A stretch of 64,000 nucleotides of DNA from contig NZ_AP025018.1 in the NCBI RefSeq assembly GCF_019977735.1, forward strand, positions 11,288,580 through 11,352,579, written 5' to 3'. Source of the stretch: Calothrix sp. PCC 7716 (GTDB taxonomy: Bacteria > Cyanobacteriota > Cyanobacteriia > Cyanobacteriales > Nostocaceae). Positions within the stretch are counted from its first letter, which is position 1; each line of letters opens with the position of its first letter. Shown one piece after another: positions 26,020-33,949 of this stretch. The translations under genes were made by a program, and so were the position numbers. The notes under the pieces were generated by a model, which was not told the origin of the DNA, ran no database searches, and saw only the letters and a list, made by a program, of their open reading frames with translations.

Positions 26020-26472
26020 TTATATACGAAAAACAGGAGCATCAGGATTTTTAGGATTTGGAATTAAACGATGATTTTTACAATCCACAAGTAAATCCAA
26101 ACCTTCCAACACGGTTTGACCGATTAATACGTCATCTCCGGTAACTAATGCAGCTTCTGTTGTTTCTCGTCCTTCTATTTCGATAAGAATAGCTCCAGTT
26201 ATTCCAACCATTTCTTGTCTTCCGTCTGCATACGTTGCTAATTGCTGACGACGAATTCGCAAACCGAGTTTTTGTACTATTTGCATTGGAATGACACTGC
26301 GTACTGCACCTGTGTCTATCAGCGCTTCTGTTTCGTAGTAACGTAACTGGTTAGGATTAAGTAATCCACGACTTACTAGTTCTTCATCAATTACGTTGGT
26401 TAGCTTAACCCTAACTTTAATTTTTCCTATTTCTTGACTTTGCCGATTTTCTATTCTATTGAAGTCTAACAT
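26020..26472 (-). CDS. Retropepsin-like aspartyl protease family protein
   Basis: 150 residues. The single active-site motif ALIDTGAVRSVI (about residue 50) and the later LIGQTVLEGLDLLVD are those of cyanobacterial clan AA aspartic proteases, which work as dimers like retropepsins. No signal peptide or membrane segment. It is 20 bases after the RNA repair fusion gene on the same strand and may share its transcript. A role in that system is not known. Confidence 0.82.
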   Translation of the reverse strand: MLDFNRIENRQSQEIGKIKVRVKLTNVIDEELVSRGLLNPNQLRYYETEALIDTGAVRSVIPMQIVQKLGLRIRRQQLATYADGRQEMVGITGAILIEIEGRETTEAALVTGDDVLIGQTVLEGLDLLVDCKNHRLIPNPKNPDAPVFRI

Positions 26473-26492
26473 TTTATTGTATCCTTTTTTGT

Positions 26493-29411
26493 TCAGTGAG
26501 AAACCGGGTTTCTGTGTGTGCTAGTGATGATTGTTGTGTTCAGTGTGGAAGAAACCCGGTTTCTTTGGGATATGAAGTCTAATGCTAGTTGCTCTATTGT
26601 TTGGATATCATAATTTAGGGGAAGATGTAAGAAGAGTGTTAGACAGGCGCCTTCTTTAATTTTATCAAGTTTGGTGCTAGGTCGAACAAAAATATCGAGT
26701 TGTTCGAGTTGGATGATTAACCCAACAATACAACCTTCTAATATACCGCAATGTTTTTCTAATTCTTGTGGGTTTGAGTTTGTGACTGTGATTTCGAGAA
26801 AGGTGTTATATTCTTGCTGTAAATTTACTGGTTCAAATAATGATGACCAATTAATTTTATCAGCATTGGTTAGTTCGGCGCCTCTTTGAATTTCTGAGCG
26901 TAGTATTTGTGATGTGGAACGTGTGATATTACGTGCGGTATTTTGGCAAGGTTCAATAGATGTAATTATTGGTAACCAGTCACGAGGTAATTGTACTTCA
27001 TATTGGCGCCCTGCTTCTGTAAGGGAAATAGGTTGTTTCCAGTCGTGCTGGTTTAATATTTGGAAGAAGTGAGTAAATAGTAATTCAACACTTTGAGAAC
27101 TGTGATTGTAACAAGTGCAACTCCAAGCTGCTAGTATAACCCACGAAAAACCACCGAGAAAACCCCAAGCATTTCCATAAATACAGCGTGATTTTGCCCA
27201 AGCTCTTACTGCTCTTAATAATGTTTTGAATAAATCAAATGATACATATTTAGAGACAGTATCTATAATTAAATCAGCTTCCCAGCAACCAATAATAGCT
27301 TTGAGACTTGCTGCGTCTATTCTATGTTCAATCGAGTACGCTGTGCTTTCGTAACGCGCGTATAATAAATCTATAGAGATTGTCTCAATTTTTAAGCGTA
27401 ATACAGAAACACGCGCGTCAAGCACGACTTGACAAGATTCGCATAATTCTTCTAGGTGTTGCTGTACGTTGTGAAGAAATGTTTCCCCAACTATATAACT
27501 GGGTATTACGCAAACTATATCTATATCGCTTTGGGGAGTTTGGACACCTAAACGCGCGGAACCGAGTAAATGTATGGTTGGTGTAGTACCCAAACATTCT
27601 GCACATGCTTGTTTAATGATGTCTATTATAGTTTGACGCTGTATTTGCTGTGTTTGGGTTAGTTCGGGTTGTAGGTGGTTGATTATTTTTTGTAATTCGT
27701 TTTTTCCTCCCAAAGGTATAATGTGTCTAATTTCAAACGGTTTATCTCCTCGACGACTAATTAAAGCTACTGAATTAACTGTAAAACTAACTGGGCGCCA
27801 TTGAGGTAACATAGAATGTGCGGTTTCTAGGTTAGGAAATTGTCCGACACTTAGATGCGGTGTAAAACCAGTTCCAGATTTTTTGCTTTGTTCATCGCAT
27901 TGTGGAAATAGATTTTGTAAAACAGTTTGCAATTCATGTAGAGACGCGACATGTCGCGTCTCATGTCGTGTCTGTTCAACAACAGGACGTAACCAAGCAG
28001 TACAGTTTTTACGATGGGTAAATGTGCCATACTCGGTTAGTGTAACTGTGAATGGTTCTAACTTTGATAGTGCAGGTGAGATTATTTTTATAGCTTCGTC
28101 AAAGTAAGATTCTGGTAAAAAGCCATATATTAGAGTAATATGTGGCATCCACCGTTCAAACCTGGCATCATATTTTTGGCGTATTTCCTGAATAGCAGGT
28201 AAAACGTTATCTGGTGGAATTATGACAATAGCGCTTTGATAAATTGGACTAACTGTGGTTAAATTAGGGGAAAAGTGAAAGACTGCACGCACTCCAAAAT
28301 GGTCGGATGGATACAGTCCTTTTGTCGCATTTATTGGTGTGCAAGCAAATAGGTCTATTGATTGTGGAATGTAATGACCTCGTAGTAAAATTCTGTCTAA
28401 TCTTCCAGGTTTACCAGAAAGACTTAATAATGCAGCTAAAGAATTACGGTCTGGGTCAAAAGTGTAACCTGCTTCATAAGGATGTAGTTTGTGCCAAACG
28501 TCTGTAAAACCAGCGTTTGTTAAAATTTCTTCTTGTTCGTTACCTCGCATATTAAAGTCACCCACAATTAAGCTGTCTCCAGATTGATTTTGTAGGTATG
28601 CAAGTAATATTGAAAGCTGATGCGCGCGTTTTTCTACAGCGTTTTCTGCACGACTACTAGTTAAATGTACTACTGCTACATGTAATAATTTATTGTTGAT
28701 TTGCCATGTTCCTACTAGTACATGTTTGGCGCCAAAAAATTTATGTTCTACTAATGTAAACGGAAAGCGTGATATTAGTAAGTTGCCGTAGGGTTTTATT
28801 GTATCCCCGTCGTGTATGTCAGAGATAAAATAATTACGTATCCAGTTTTGCGATAGTAGGGATTCAACGAATTGTGGTGTTGCTTCTTGAATGGCAATAA
28901 TATCTGCTTCGCATTGACGCAATTGTTGAAAAATCGCTGGTAATCGTTTTTCGGTTTGGATTTTCTCCGTTTCGTACAGGTTAAAAAGTACGTTGAAAGT
29001 TGCAACTGTAAGCTTGTCTGTTTTTATATTTTGTGATACTTCACTATTTTTCCATTCTTGGGTATCATATTTATAAACAGGTCTAACGTTAAATATTGGC
29101 GCCTCAATATCTATTTCTGTTTGTGTAGCATTACTTTTCCAGGCAGCAGGAGGTAACTGTCCGGTTGATATCAAGTCTATGTGCTTTTCCCTGTCCCAAA
29201 CAGTAATATCTCCACAGCGAATGTAACGGATGCGGTGCATGGGGATATCTCCGTCTGTTGCCCATTGGGCTAATGGTTTTTCTCGTATTCCGCCGGATAT
29301 GCGTTCTGTGTAATATGCCATGAATGCGCTTCGATTAAGGCGTTCGTCCCAAATGATGCGATTATATATTTCATTTATGGGCGCCATTTTTTGTTTTTCT
29401 GGTTTTGACAT
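26493..29411 (-). CDS. Four-domain RNA repair protein: MJ1316 domain, EEP nuclease, 2H phosphoesterase, poly(A)-polymerase-like nucleotidyltransferase
   Basis: ATG 29411 (972 residues) lies four bases after the upstream stop; a GTG at 29441 is possible. Domains in order: MJ1316/DUF504 RNA-end recognition (about 10-80, IYNRIIWDERLN); endonuclease/exonuclease/phosphatase (130-380, with IQEATPQF, VGDFNMRG, PSDHFGVRA); 2H phosphoesterase (390-560, HITLIYGF and HLSVGQF); nucleotidyltransferase of PAP/CCA type (from about 600, LLGSARLGVQTPQSDIDI). This architecture is known from bacterial RNA repair operons: it recognises and trims damaged RNA ends and adds nucleotides before ligation. A palindromic repeat is inserted in frame at 27941-27962, and the C-terminus runs into another repeat. 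All catalytic motifs look intact. Confidence 0.9.
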   Translation of the reverse strand: MSKPEKQKMAPINEIYNRIIWDERLNRSAFMAYYTERISGGIREKPLAQWATDGDIPMHRIRYIRCGDITVWDREKHIDLISTGQLPPAAWKSNATQTEIDIEAPIFNVRPVYKYDTQEWKNSEVSQNIKTDKLTVATFNVLFNLYETEKIQTEKRLPAIFQQLRQCEADIIAIQEATPQFVESLLSQNWIRNYFISDIHDGDTIKPYGNLLISRFPFTLVEHKFFGAKHVLVGTWQINNKLLHVAVVHLTSSRAENAVEKRAHQLSILLAYLQNQSGDSLIVGDFNMRGNEQEEILTNAGFTDVWHKLHPYEAGYTFDPDRNSLAALLSLSGKPGRLDRILLRGHYIPQSIDLFACTPINATKGLYPSDHFGVRAVFHFSPNLTTVSPIYQSAIVIIPPDNVLPAIQEIRQKYDARFERWMPHITLIYGFLPESYFDEAIKIISPALSKLEPFTVTLTEYGTFTHRKNCTAWLRPVVEQTRHETRHVASLHELQTVLQNLFPQCDEQSKKSGTGFTPHLSVGQFPNLETAHSMLPQWRPVSFTVNSVALISRRGDKPFEIRHIIPLGGKNELQKIINHLQPELTQTQQIQRQTIIDIIKQACAECLGTTPTIHLLGSARLGVQTPQSDIDIVCVIPSYIVGETFLHNVQQHLEELCESCQVVLDARVSVLRLKIETISIDLLYARYESTAYSIEHRIDAASLKAIIGCWEADLIIDTVSKYVSFDLFKTLLRAVRAWAKSRCIYGNAWGFLGGFSWVILAAWSCTCYNHSSQSVELLFTHFFQILNQHDWKQPISLTEAGRQYEVQLPRDWLPIITSIEPCQNTARNITRSTSQILRSEIQRGAELTNADKINWSSLFEPVNLQQEYNTFLEITVTNSNPQELEKHCGILEGCIVGLIIQLEQLDIFVRPSTKLDKIKEGACLTLFLHLPLNYDIQTIEQLALDFISQRNRVSSTLNTTIITSTHRNPVSH
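27941..27962. repeat. Perfect palindrome inserted inside the RNA repair gene
   Basis: GAGACGCGACATGTCGCGTCTC, 22 nt, lies in the 2H phosphoesterase part and is translated as a His/Arg/Thr-rich loop. It is the same element as the intergenic copies at 25981 and 31791, and keeps the frame. Confidence 0.8.
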
Positions 29412-29415
29412 AATT

Positions 29416-30558
29416 TTATTTTTTATAAGTAGGGTGGGCACTGCCCACCATACAATTTACTTCATGCGCTTCGGTGATGTTGGGTACTTCTAGGCGGTTT
29501 CTCATTTTGTACAGAACTTTTTCTGGTACTTTGGCTGTGCGTTTTTTGTTTCTTTCTATTAATGTGTCCCAAGGCGCCTCTAAATAGACGATGCGTATTT
29601 TGGCTTGGTAGTTGGCAAATTGGCGAATTAAGATTCCGCGTAATTGACTACTCAGGTTTGTTGCATTCCAAACAAATGATTCTCCGTTTCGTAGATATTG
29701 CTTGGCTAGTATTTTTGCTGCGTTTGCGACTTCTCCTTGGTTTTCGTCTGGGTCAATATCCATTGTTTGACGCAGTTTATCGAGGGAGATTACTGGAAAG
29801 GAGGGAAGATTTTCTTGTATCCAACTATCTTTACCTGAAGCTGGCAGTCCTGACATTATGACAACTTCCATGCGTGTATCATCGTAAGCTTCATAGTCTG
29901 GGTTGCCTTGTCTTGAATGGAAGTAAACAAACCGACTATGGGAATTAGCAAATTGTCGGGGTTGGTCGAAGCACTTATTTTCAATAGCGTATTCACGGAA
30001 AAACTCTATACGTTCTAGTAACTGCGCTTGGTCATTACAATAACGTCCACGTACATCTGCTTCTGCCAATAGCGCTAACATGTCGCACCTGACAATTTGA
30101 CTCGTTTTAATTACCGACCGTTCAGGATTTGGTTTATCCCAAAACCACAGAGGTAAGCTGCCATATTTAACCAAAGCAACTATAGCTTCGCGTTCTTTAA
30201 AGGGTACATTCATATCCCAAAGTATTTGCTGTGCCATTTTTGCACCTTGGAGTACATGACCTTTTGAAGAAATGGCGCCCGAAATTTCATCAATTTGAGT
30301 AGCAGCAGGTTTTGCAACATCATGAAGTAATGCAGCAGCAAATAATATAGAACGTGAATGTAGTGGTAACTGGCGCCATTGAGGTAATGCAACCAATGCC
30401 TCACACACTAATTTTGTATGTACAAGTACATTACCTTCAGCATGATAACGCGGGTCTTGAGGACAATTTGCAAGCGCGCGTAACCAATCAAATTCCGATT
30501 CGAGCGCTGTCCAATTTATTGACCAGTTTGTTTCATTGGGGCAATAAGGAAAACTCAT
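29416..30558 (-). CDS. HD-domain plus polynucleotide-kinase-like P-loop protein (RNA repair)
   Basis: ATG 30558 has GAGGATAGAGGT just upstream; the longer frame from 30729 translates a repeat and is rejected. 380 residues. N-terminal HD phosphohydrolase (about 40-160; LFAAALLHDVAKPA). C-terminal kinase (about 225-370) with P-loop SGLPASGKDSW and SLDKLRQTMD. In RNA repair operons this protein resets ends by removing 2',3' phosphates and phosphorylating the 5' end, the ends then being joined by the ligase. It is between the ligase and fusion genes. The last residues (NCMVGSAHPTYKK) come from a dispersed GGGTGGGCA repeat. Confidence 0.88.
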   Translation of the reverse strand: MSFPYCPNETNWSINWTALESEFDWLRALANCPQDPRYHAEGNVLVHTKLVCEALVALPQWRQLPLHSRSILFAAALLHDVAKPAATQIDEISGAISSKGHVLQGAKMAQQILWDMNVPFKEREAIVALVKYGSLPLWFWDKPNPERSVIKTSQIVRCDMLALLAEADVRGRYCNDQAQLLERIEFFREYAIENKCFDQPRQFANSHSRFVYFHSRQGNPDYEAYDDTRMEVVIMSGLPASGKDSWIQENLPSFPVISLDKLRQTMDIDPDENQGEVANAAKILAKQYLRNGESFVWNATNLSSQLRGILIRQFANYQAKIRIVYLEAPWDTLIERNKKRTAKVPEKVLYKMRNRLEVPNITEAHEVNCMVGSAHPTYKK

Positions 30559-30629
30559 ACCTCTATCCTCCGACTCTGTGATCTCTCTGTTTATGTGGTA
30601 AATAAAAGTACATAATGTTTGGTTTTGAT

Positions 30630-30706
30630 CCCCCCAACCCCCCTTAATAAGGGGGGCTAAAACTTCTCTTAAAGTCCCCCTTATTAAGGGGGATTTAGGG
30701 GGATTA
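30630..30706. repeat. CCCCCTTAATAAGGGGG-type hairpin repeat
   Basis: Two facing hairpins of C-rich and G-rich arms (AACCCCCCTTAATAAGGGGG and its looser partner) fill the space between the RNA ligase stop and the HD-kinase start. It may cut readthrough or serve as an mRNA processing site. Confidence 0.8.
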
Positions 30707-31495
30707 TTAACCTGCAAACAAATCGACACCCGCGCGCAATATATTAGATATAATTGGGCGATTTAACCAATGTCCATCAGACTGTTGGATAGTAGTTAAA
30801 AAGCTAGAGCGCACGTATTTATAACGAGATTGAACCGTATTATCAGGTTCAACCTTGATATACAAACCTTCCATAACATCGCTTCGGTCAGTTTGTTTTA
30901 ACGAACGTTCAACATCAAGTCCTTGTTCTAGACAAATTTGTTCAAAGCGTTTTAAATGCTCAGGTGTTTGGTAGTGTGATTTCCTTAGTAATTGAATTAA
31001 TTGTTTATACGATTCAAGTTTGCCTGTAAATAATATCGGTACAGATACCAATGGCAACTCAGCTAATAGCTGTTGACGAGTTGCCGTACTTAGAAACACT
31101 TGGTTTTCCAAGTCCAGCACATCATATTCGAGAAAGTAATGGGATAAAGCGTCGTAGAAAACCGTGTGCTTGGCATATAACCATTCTCCATAGAGAATAT
31201 AGCGACTTCCTAATACTGAATAAAAAGCTACTGCATGGGTATTTGCCCACTGTTTGAATAAGTTGAAGTGCTTTTCACGGGCGCCACCAGTTAAATAATG
31301 ACCCCGACTTTGCAATTTAATTTCACCATTTGGACTAAAACTAATCGCGGCATTGGCGCCGTCAACTTTTTCTTCGACAACCACATATTTATTTTTAATC
31401 GCCTCAAAAGGGATGCTATCTAGGTCTTCATCCCCAGGCTGCAACCGCGAACCCTGTATATGATGGGTACGCGGATATTTATAGATTTGTTCCAT
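30707..31495 (-). CDS. RNA ligase (Rnl family, KxDG nucleotidyltransferase)
   Basis: 262 residues. Motif I is EEKVDGANAAISF, with the Lys that takes AMP. Motif III/IIIa lies in YILYGEWLYAKHTVFY, motif IV is EGLYIKVE, and motif V is SRYKYVRSSFL. All five nucleotidyl-transfer motifs are in order, so the enzyme should be active in sealing RNA nicks. It is first in the minus-strand repair operon (ligase, HD-kinase, MJ1316 fusion). A tRNA-cleaving toxin would be the expected trigger of such a system; none is next to it. Confidence 0.9.
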   Translation of the reverse strand: MEQIYKYPRTHHIQGSRLQPGDEDLDSIPFEAIKNKYVVVEEKVDGANAAISFSPNGEIKLQSRGHYLTGGAREKHFNLFKQWANTHAVAFYSVLGSRYILYGEWLYAKHTVFYDALSHYFLEYDVLDLENQVFLSTATRQQLLAELPLVSVPILFTGKLESYKQLIQLLRKSHYQTPEHLKRFEQICLEQGLDVERSLKQTDRSDVMEGLYIKVEPDNTVQSRYKYVRSSFLTTIQQSDGHWLNRPIISNILRAGVDLFAG

Positions 31496-31864
31496 ATGCT
31501 TTTACTACCTTGGCATCTACAATCAAGTTATTTAATAGCGAATAGAAACGATTTGACAACCCACCAATTGAGGTTAGCTTGCCATAATTCGCCGTTGTTG
31601 AACATTTTGATTGAGACGAGGGACTACATACGTTTGTACCTTTTTTTAATCCAAGGGTCGTATTTATATAATACATGTACTCCACTAACTCTGGCAACGA
31701 TTCTGGAAATGGTTTGAATAAATTTTTTAAGATGCTGCGTGGGATGTAACAAGAGGTGCCGATAATCGTTTTAGTATAAATGTTACGTGTGTAGAGACGT
31801 TACATGTAACGTCTCTACCGGGAGGGGTAATCAACCGAACAATAAACCCGATTTTCTATTATAA
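31496..31864. other. Gene-free interval with perfect palindrome and a possible gene remnant
   Basis: 31791-31818 is a perfect GTAGAGACGTTAC/GTAACGTCTCTAC palindrome. On the minus strand a frame without stops runs from about 31775 to 31479 (PRSILKNLFKPFPESLPELV near its start). It has no clear start or family and overlaps the RNA ligase start, so it may be the rest of a lost gene. The promoter of the repair operon is probably here. Confidence 0.45.
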
Positions 31865-32179
31865 TTATTTATTAAGAGATTCTAAGTATTTTAGAATGCG
31901 TTGATTTTCTAATGTCAGTTCTCTAATATCTGCTGATAAATCCCTAGTATCTGCTACGGTACTATCAATTCGTCTCTGATTATCAATCATTTGACGTTGC
32001 ATGTTAACTATTTGTCTTTGCATTTCATCCACCCTTGGTATAATGGTATTAGCCAAATCTGTCAAAGCTTGAATAGACTTAGCGTTAGATTGAATTAGCT
32101 CATGAGATTGCTCGTTCAAAGCTTGAATTGATTTAGCATTAGATTCAATAAGTTTTTCAAGACGTTCTATGTCACTCAT
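31865..32179 (-). CDS. Small coiled-coil protein
   Basis: 104 residues, no signal peptide. The sequence has heptad periodicity over nearly its whole length, with an imperfect internal duplication (ESNAKSIQALNEQSHEL / QSNAKSIQALTDLANTI) and a run of Gln/Arg/Met (DEMQRQIVNMQRQMIDNQRR). It resembles phage-tail-like or septum-type cyanobacterial coiled-coil proteins only in general shape. No family named. Single gene. Confidence 0.65.
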   Translation of the reverse strand: MSDIERLEKLIESNAKSIQALNEQSHELIQSNAKSIQALTDLANTIIPRVDEMQRQIVNMQRQMIDNQRRIDSTVADTRDLSADIRELTLENQRILKYLESLNK

Positions 32180-32405
32180 ATTTTTATTTAACTCTATAAT
32201 ATAATATTATGCCAATACATTATATTTTAGGCAAGCGTAATCAAAAAAATACATAAAATTAAGTGTGTTTTTGTAATAATTATAGGATATTTTTAAATAT
32301 TACTTTTTAAGACATGATTATTTGATTAACAAGATGTTTAATTAACTAACTGCGCTAGTTTGCAAACAATAAAGGAAGGATTAACACAAATTATATAGGT
32401 TTTAT

Positions 32406-33020
32406 ATGTCAGGAAATATAACAAAACGGTTGAGTACGAAACGCGAATTATTACAGCGCATCGAAGCGTTGGAATTTAAGCAAAGGCTGTTTCCAGCTTT
32501 GAGCGGACAAATTGATGCACTTGTACAATCTTTAGAGGATGTTAACCCGACTGACAACCCACTATCACCAAACCATCATAATTTACTATCGGGTAGTTGG
32601 GATTTGATATACGCATCGCGAGGTACAGTTGTAACGCGGTCTTTTGCTTCAATTCCAGATTTTATTGAACGCGAAATCAAAATTAATCGTATTTGGCAAA
32701 CATTGGTTATAAGTGAGAACGAGAACATTTCTACAATCAATAGTGCAGAAATTGTGTTGCCTTTACTGGGAAGATGGCAAATAGAAGCAGAAGGTTACTG
32801 GAAATCTGAAAGTGATGCCAAAACTGCAACCATTCGCTTTAGTGTATTTTCGACGCGCGCTATAAATCCTTTTAATATATCTTGGACACCTGAACTTAAA
32901 ATTCCTGTTTTCGAGTTTCTTAGGAATGAGGCAATATGGATAACGTCTTATTTAGATGATGACCTGCGAGTAGGACGTGGAGCAACTGGAAATCGTTTTG
33001 TGTTTTCACGTAATGTGTAA
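32406..33020 (+). CDS. PAP/fibrillin family (plastid lipid-associated) protein
   Basis: 204 residues. The family core is seen as LLSGSWDLIYASRGTVVTRS, the lipocalin-like strand region, and the ending YLDDDLRVGRGATGNRFVF. Fibrillins associate with thylakoid membranes and plastoglobule-like lipid and help photoprotection in plants and cyanobacteria. No membrane segment, as expected. It is followed by a hairpin at 33041-33068. Confidence 0.9.
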   Translation: MSGNITKRLSTKRELLQRIEALEFKQRLFPALSGQIDALVQSLEDVNPTDNPLSPNHHNLLSGSWDLIYASRGTVVTRSFASIPDFIEREIKINRIWQTLVISENENISTINSAEIVLPLLGRWQIEAEGYWKSESDAKTATIRFSVFSTRAINPFNISWTPELKIPVFEFLRNEAIWITSYLDDDLRVGRGATGNRFVFSRNV

Positions 33021-33040
33021 CACTAATAAAGAAATTTAGG

Positions 33041-33068
33041 CTATCCAAAATGTCACCTGTTTGGATAG
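33041..33068. terminator. Hairpin between fibrillin and small minus-strand ORF
   Basis: Nine-base arms CTATCCAAA and TTTGGATAG around a 10-nt loop. No long T run follows on either strand; placement between convergent genes suggests a shared weak terminator. Confidence 0.5.
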
Positions 33069-33160
33069 TCGTCATAGAGTCCTTCGTCTTCTAGCACGTA
33101 ACCGTTTGAAAATGCATCATGCCTACGAGTTGGTAAATTTAAATCTATTGGGGAGTGCAT
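33053..33160 (-). CDS. Candidate 35-residue small protein
   Basis: ATG 33160 is four bases after the stop of the TMEM175-like gene and the frame ends at TGA 33053. The product begins MHSPIDLNLPTRRHDAFSNG and ends LYDDYPNR: acidic and tyrosine-rich C-terminal half, Pro/Arg-rich N-terminal half. Composition is protein-like rather than repeat-like, and the coupling to the upstream gene suggests translation. No strong ribosome site. Function unknown. Confidence 0.45.
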   Translation of the reverse strand: MHSPIDLNLPTRRHDAFSNGYVLEDEGLYDDYPNR

Positions 33161-33164
33161 ATAA

Positions 33165-33740
33165 TTAAGGAAATAAAATCCGCTCGATACGACGGTCAGG
33201 GATTAGCCACATAATTGCAACTAGAATGTATAATACACAGGCTAACCATGAGTTTACAAAGGCAAGTAAAATCGCTATAGCGTAAACAATCATTGATATT
33301 TTGCCTTTAAAGTCTTTACCTACTGCAATTGCGAGAGGTGAATCTTTACCGTGATGGAATATAAGCATTTGAGTTAAAATAAAATAGGCGCTTGCTGAGA
33401 ATAATAGTACTATACCATAGAGTGCTACTGGCAAAGCGGCGAAGTTATTTTCACCCATCCAACCAGTTACGAAGGGAACTAAAGATAGCCAAAATAATAG
33501 ATGCAGGTTTGCCCAAAGGATACGACCATTAACAAGTCGAACCACCTGCAAAAGGTGATGGTGGTTGTTCCAATAAATACCAATATAAATAAAACTAAGT
33601 ACGTAGCTTAAAAATACCGGAATTAAAGGACGCAGTGCTGCTAAGTCATTACCATGTGGTACTTTAAGTTCCAGCACCATAATCGTGATAATAATAGCTA
33701 TCACACCGTCGCTAAATGCTTCTAACCTTCCTTTGAGCAT
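33165..33740 (-). CDS. TMEM175-like potassium channel family protein (DUF1211)
   Basis: ATG 33740 gives MLKGRLEAFSDGVIAIIITI, the family start with the invariant FSDG; the frame from 33875 adds a non-conserved stretch. 191 residues with six hydrophobic helices. Bacterial TMEM175 forms tetramers of six-helix subunits that conduct potassium with modest selectivity. The HHH stretch (NNHHHLLQVV) is also typical. Physiological role here unknown. Confidence 0.85.
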   Translation of the reverse strand: MLKGRLEAFSDGVIAIIITIMVLELKVPHGNDLAALRPLIPVFLSYVLSFIYIGIYWNNHHHLLQVVRLVNGRILWANLHLLFWLSLVPFVTGWMGENNFAALPVALYGIVLLFSASAYFILTQMLIFHHGKDSPLAIAVGKDFKGKISMIVYAIAILLAFVNSWLACVLYILVAIMWLIPDRRIERILFP

Positions 33741-33949
33741 ATGTATATGCTTTGTTAATTGTTTAGATAGTAAGCATTTTAGCTTAATTGTGTAGAGGTA
33801 TAAAATTAATATAAAGTTAAAAATATTCTTGAAATATATTATTTGTTGGTAAAGGTACAGAAATATAGCGCGCAAATGTTAATCATATATAATGTGTGCT
33901 TGAAGTGAATTACATCTCTACATCAATCTTTCAAGTGCAGTCGATTTTA

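Noticed and set aside
30559-30729. N-terminal extension of the HD-kinase
   Set aside because: Encoded by the CCCCCTTAATAAGGGGG repeat, while ATG 30558 has a good ribosome site.
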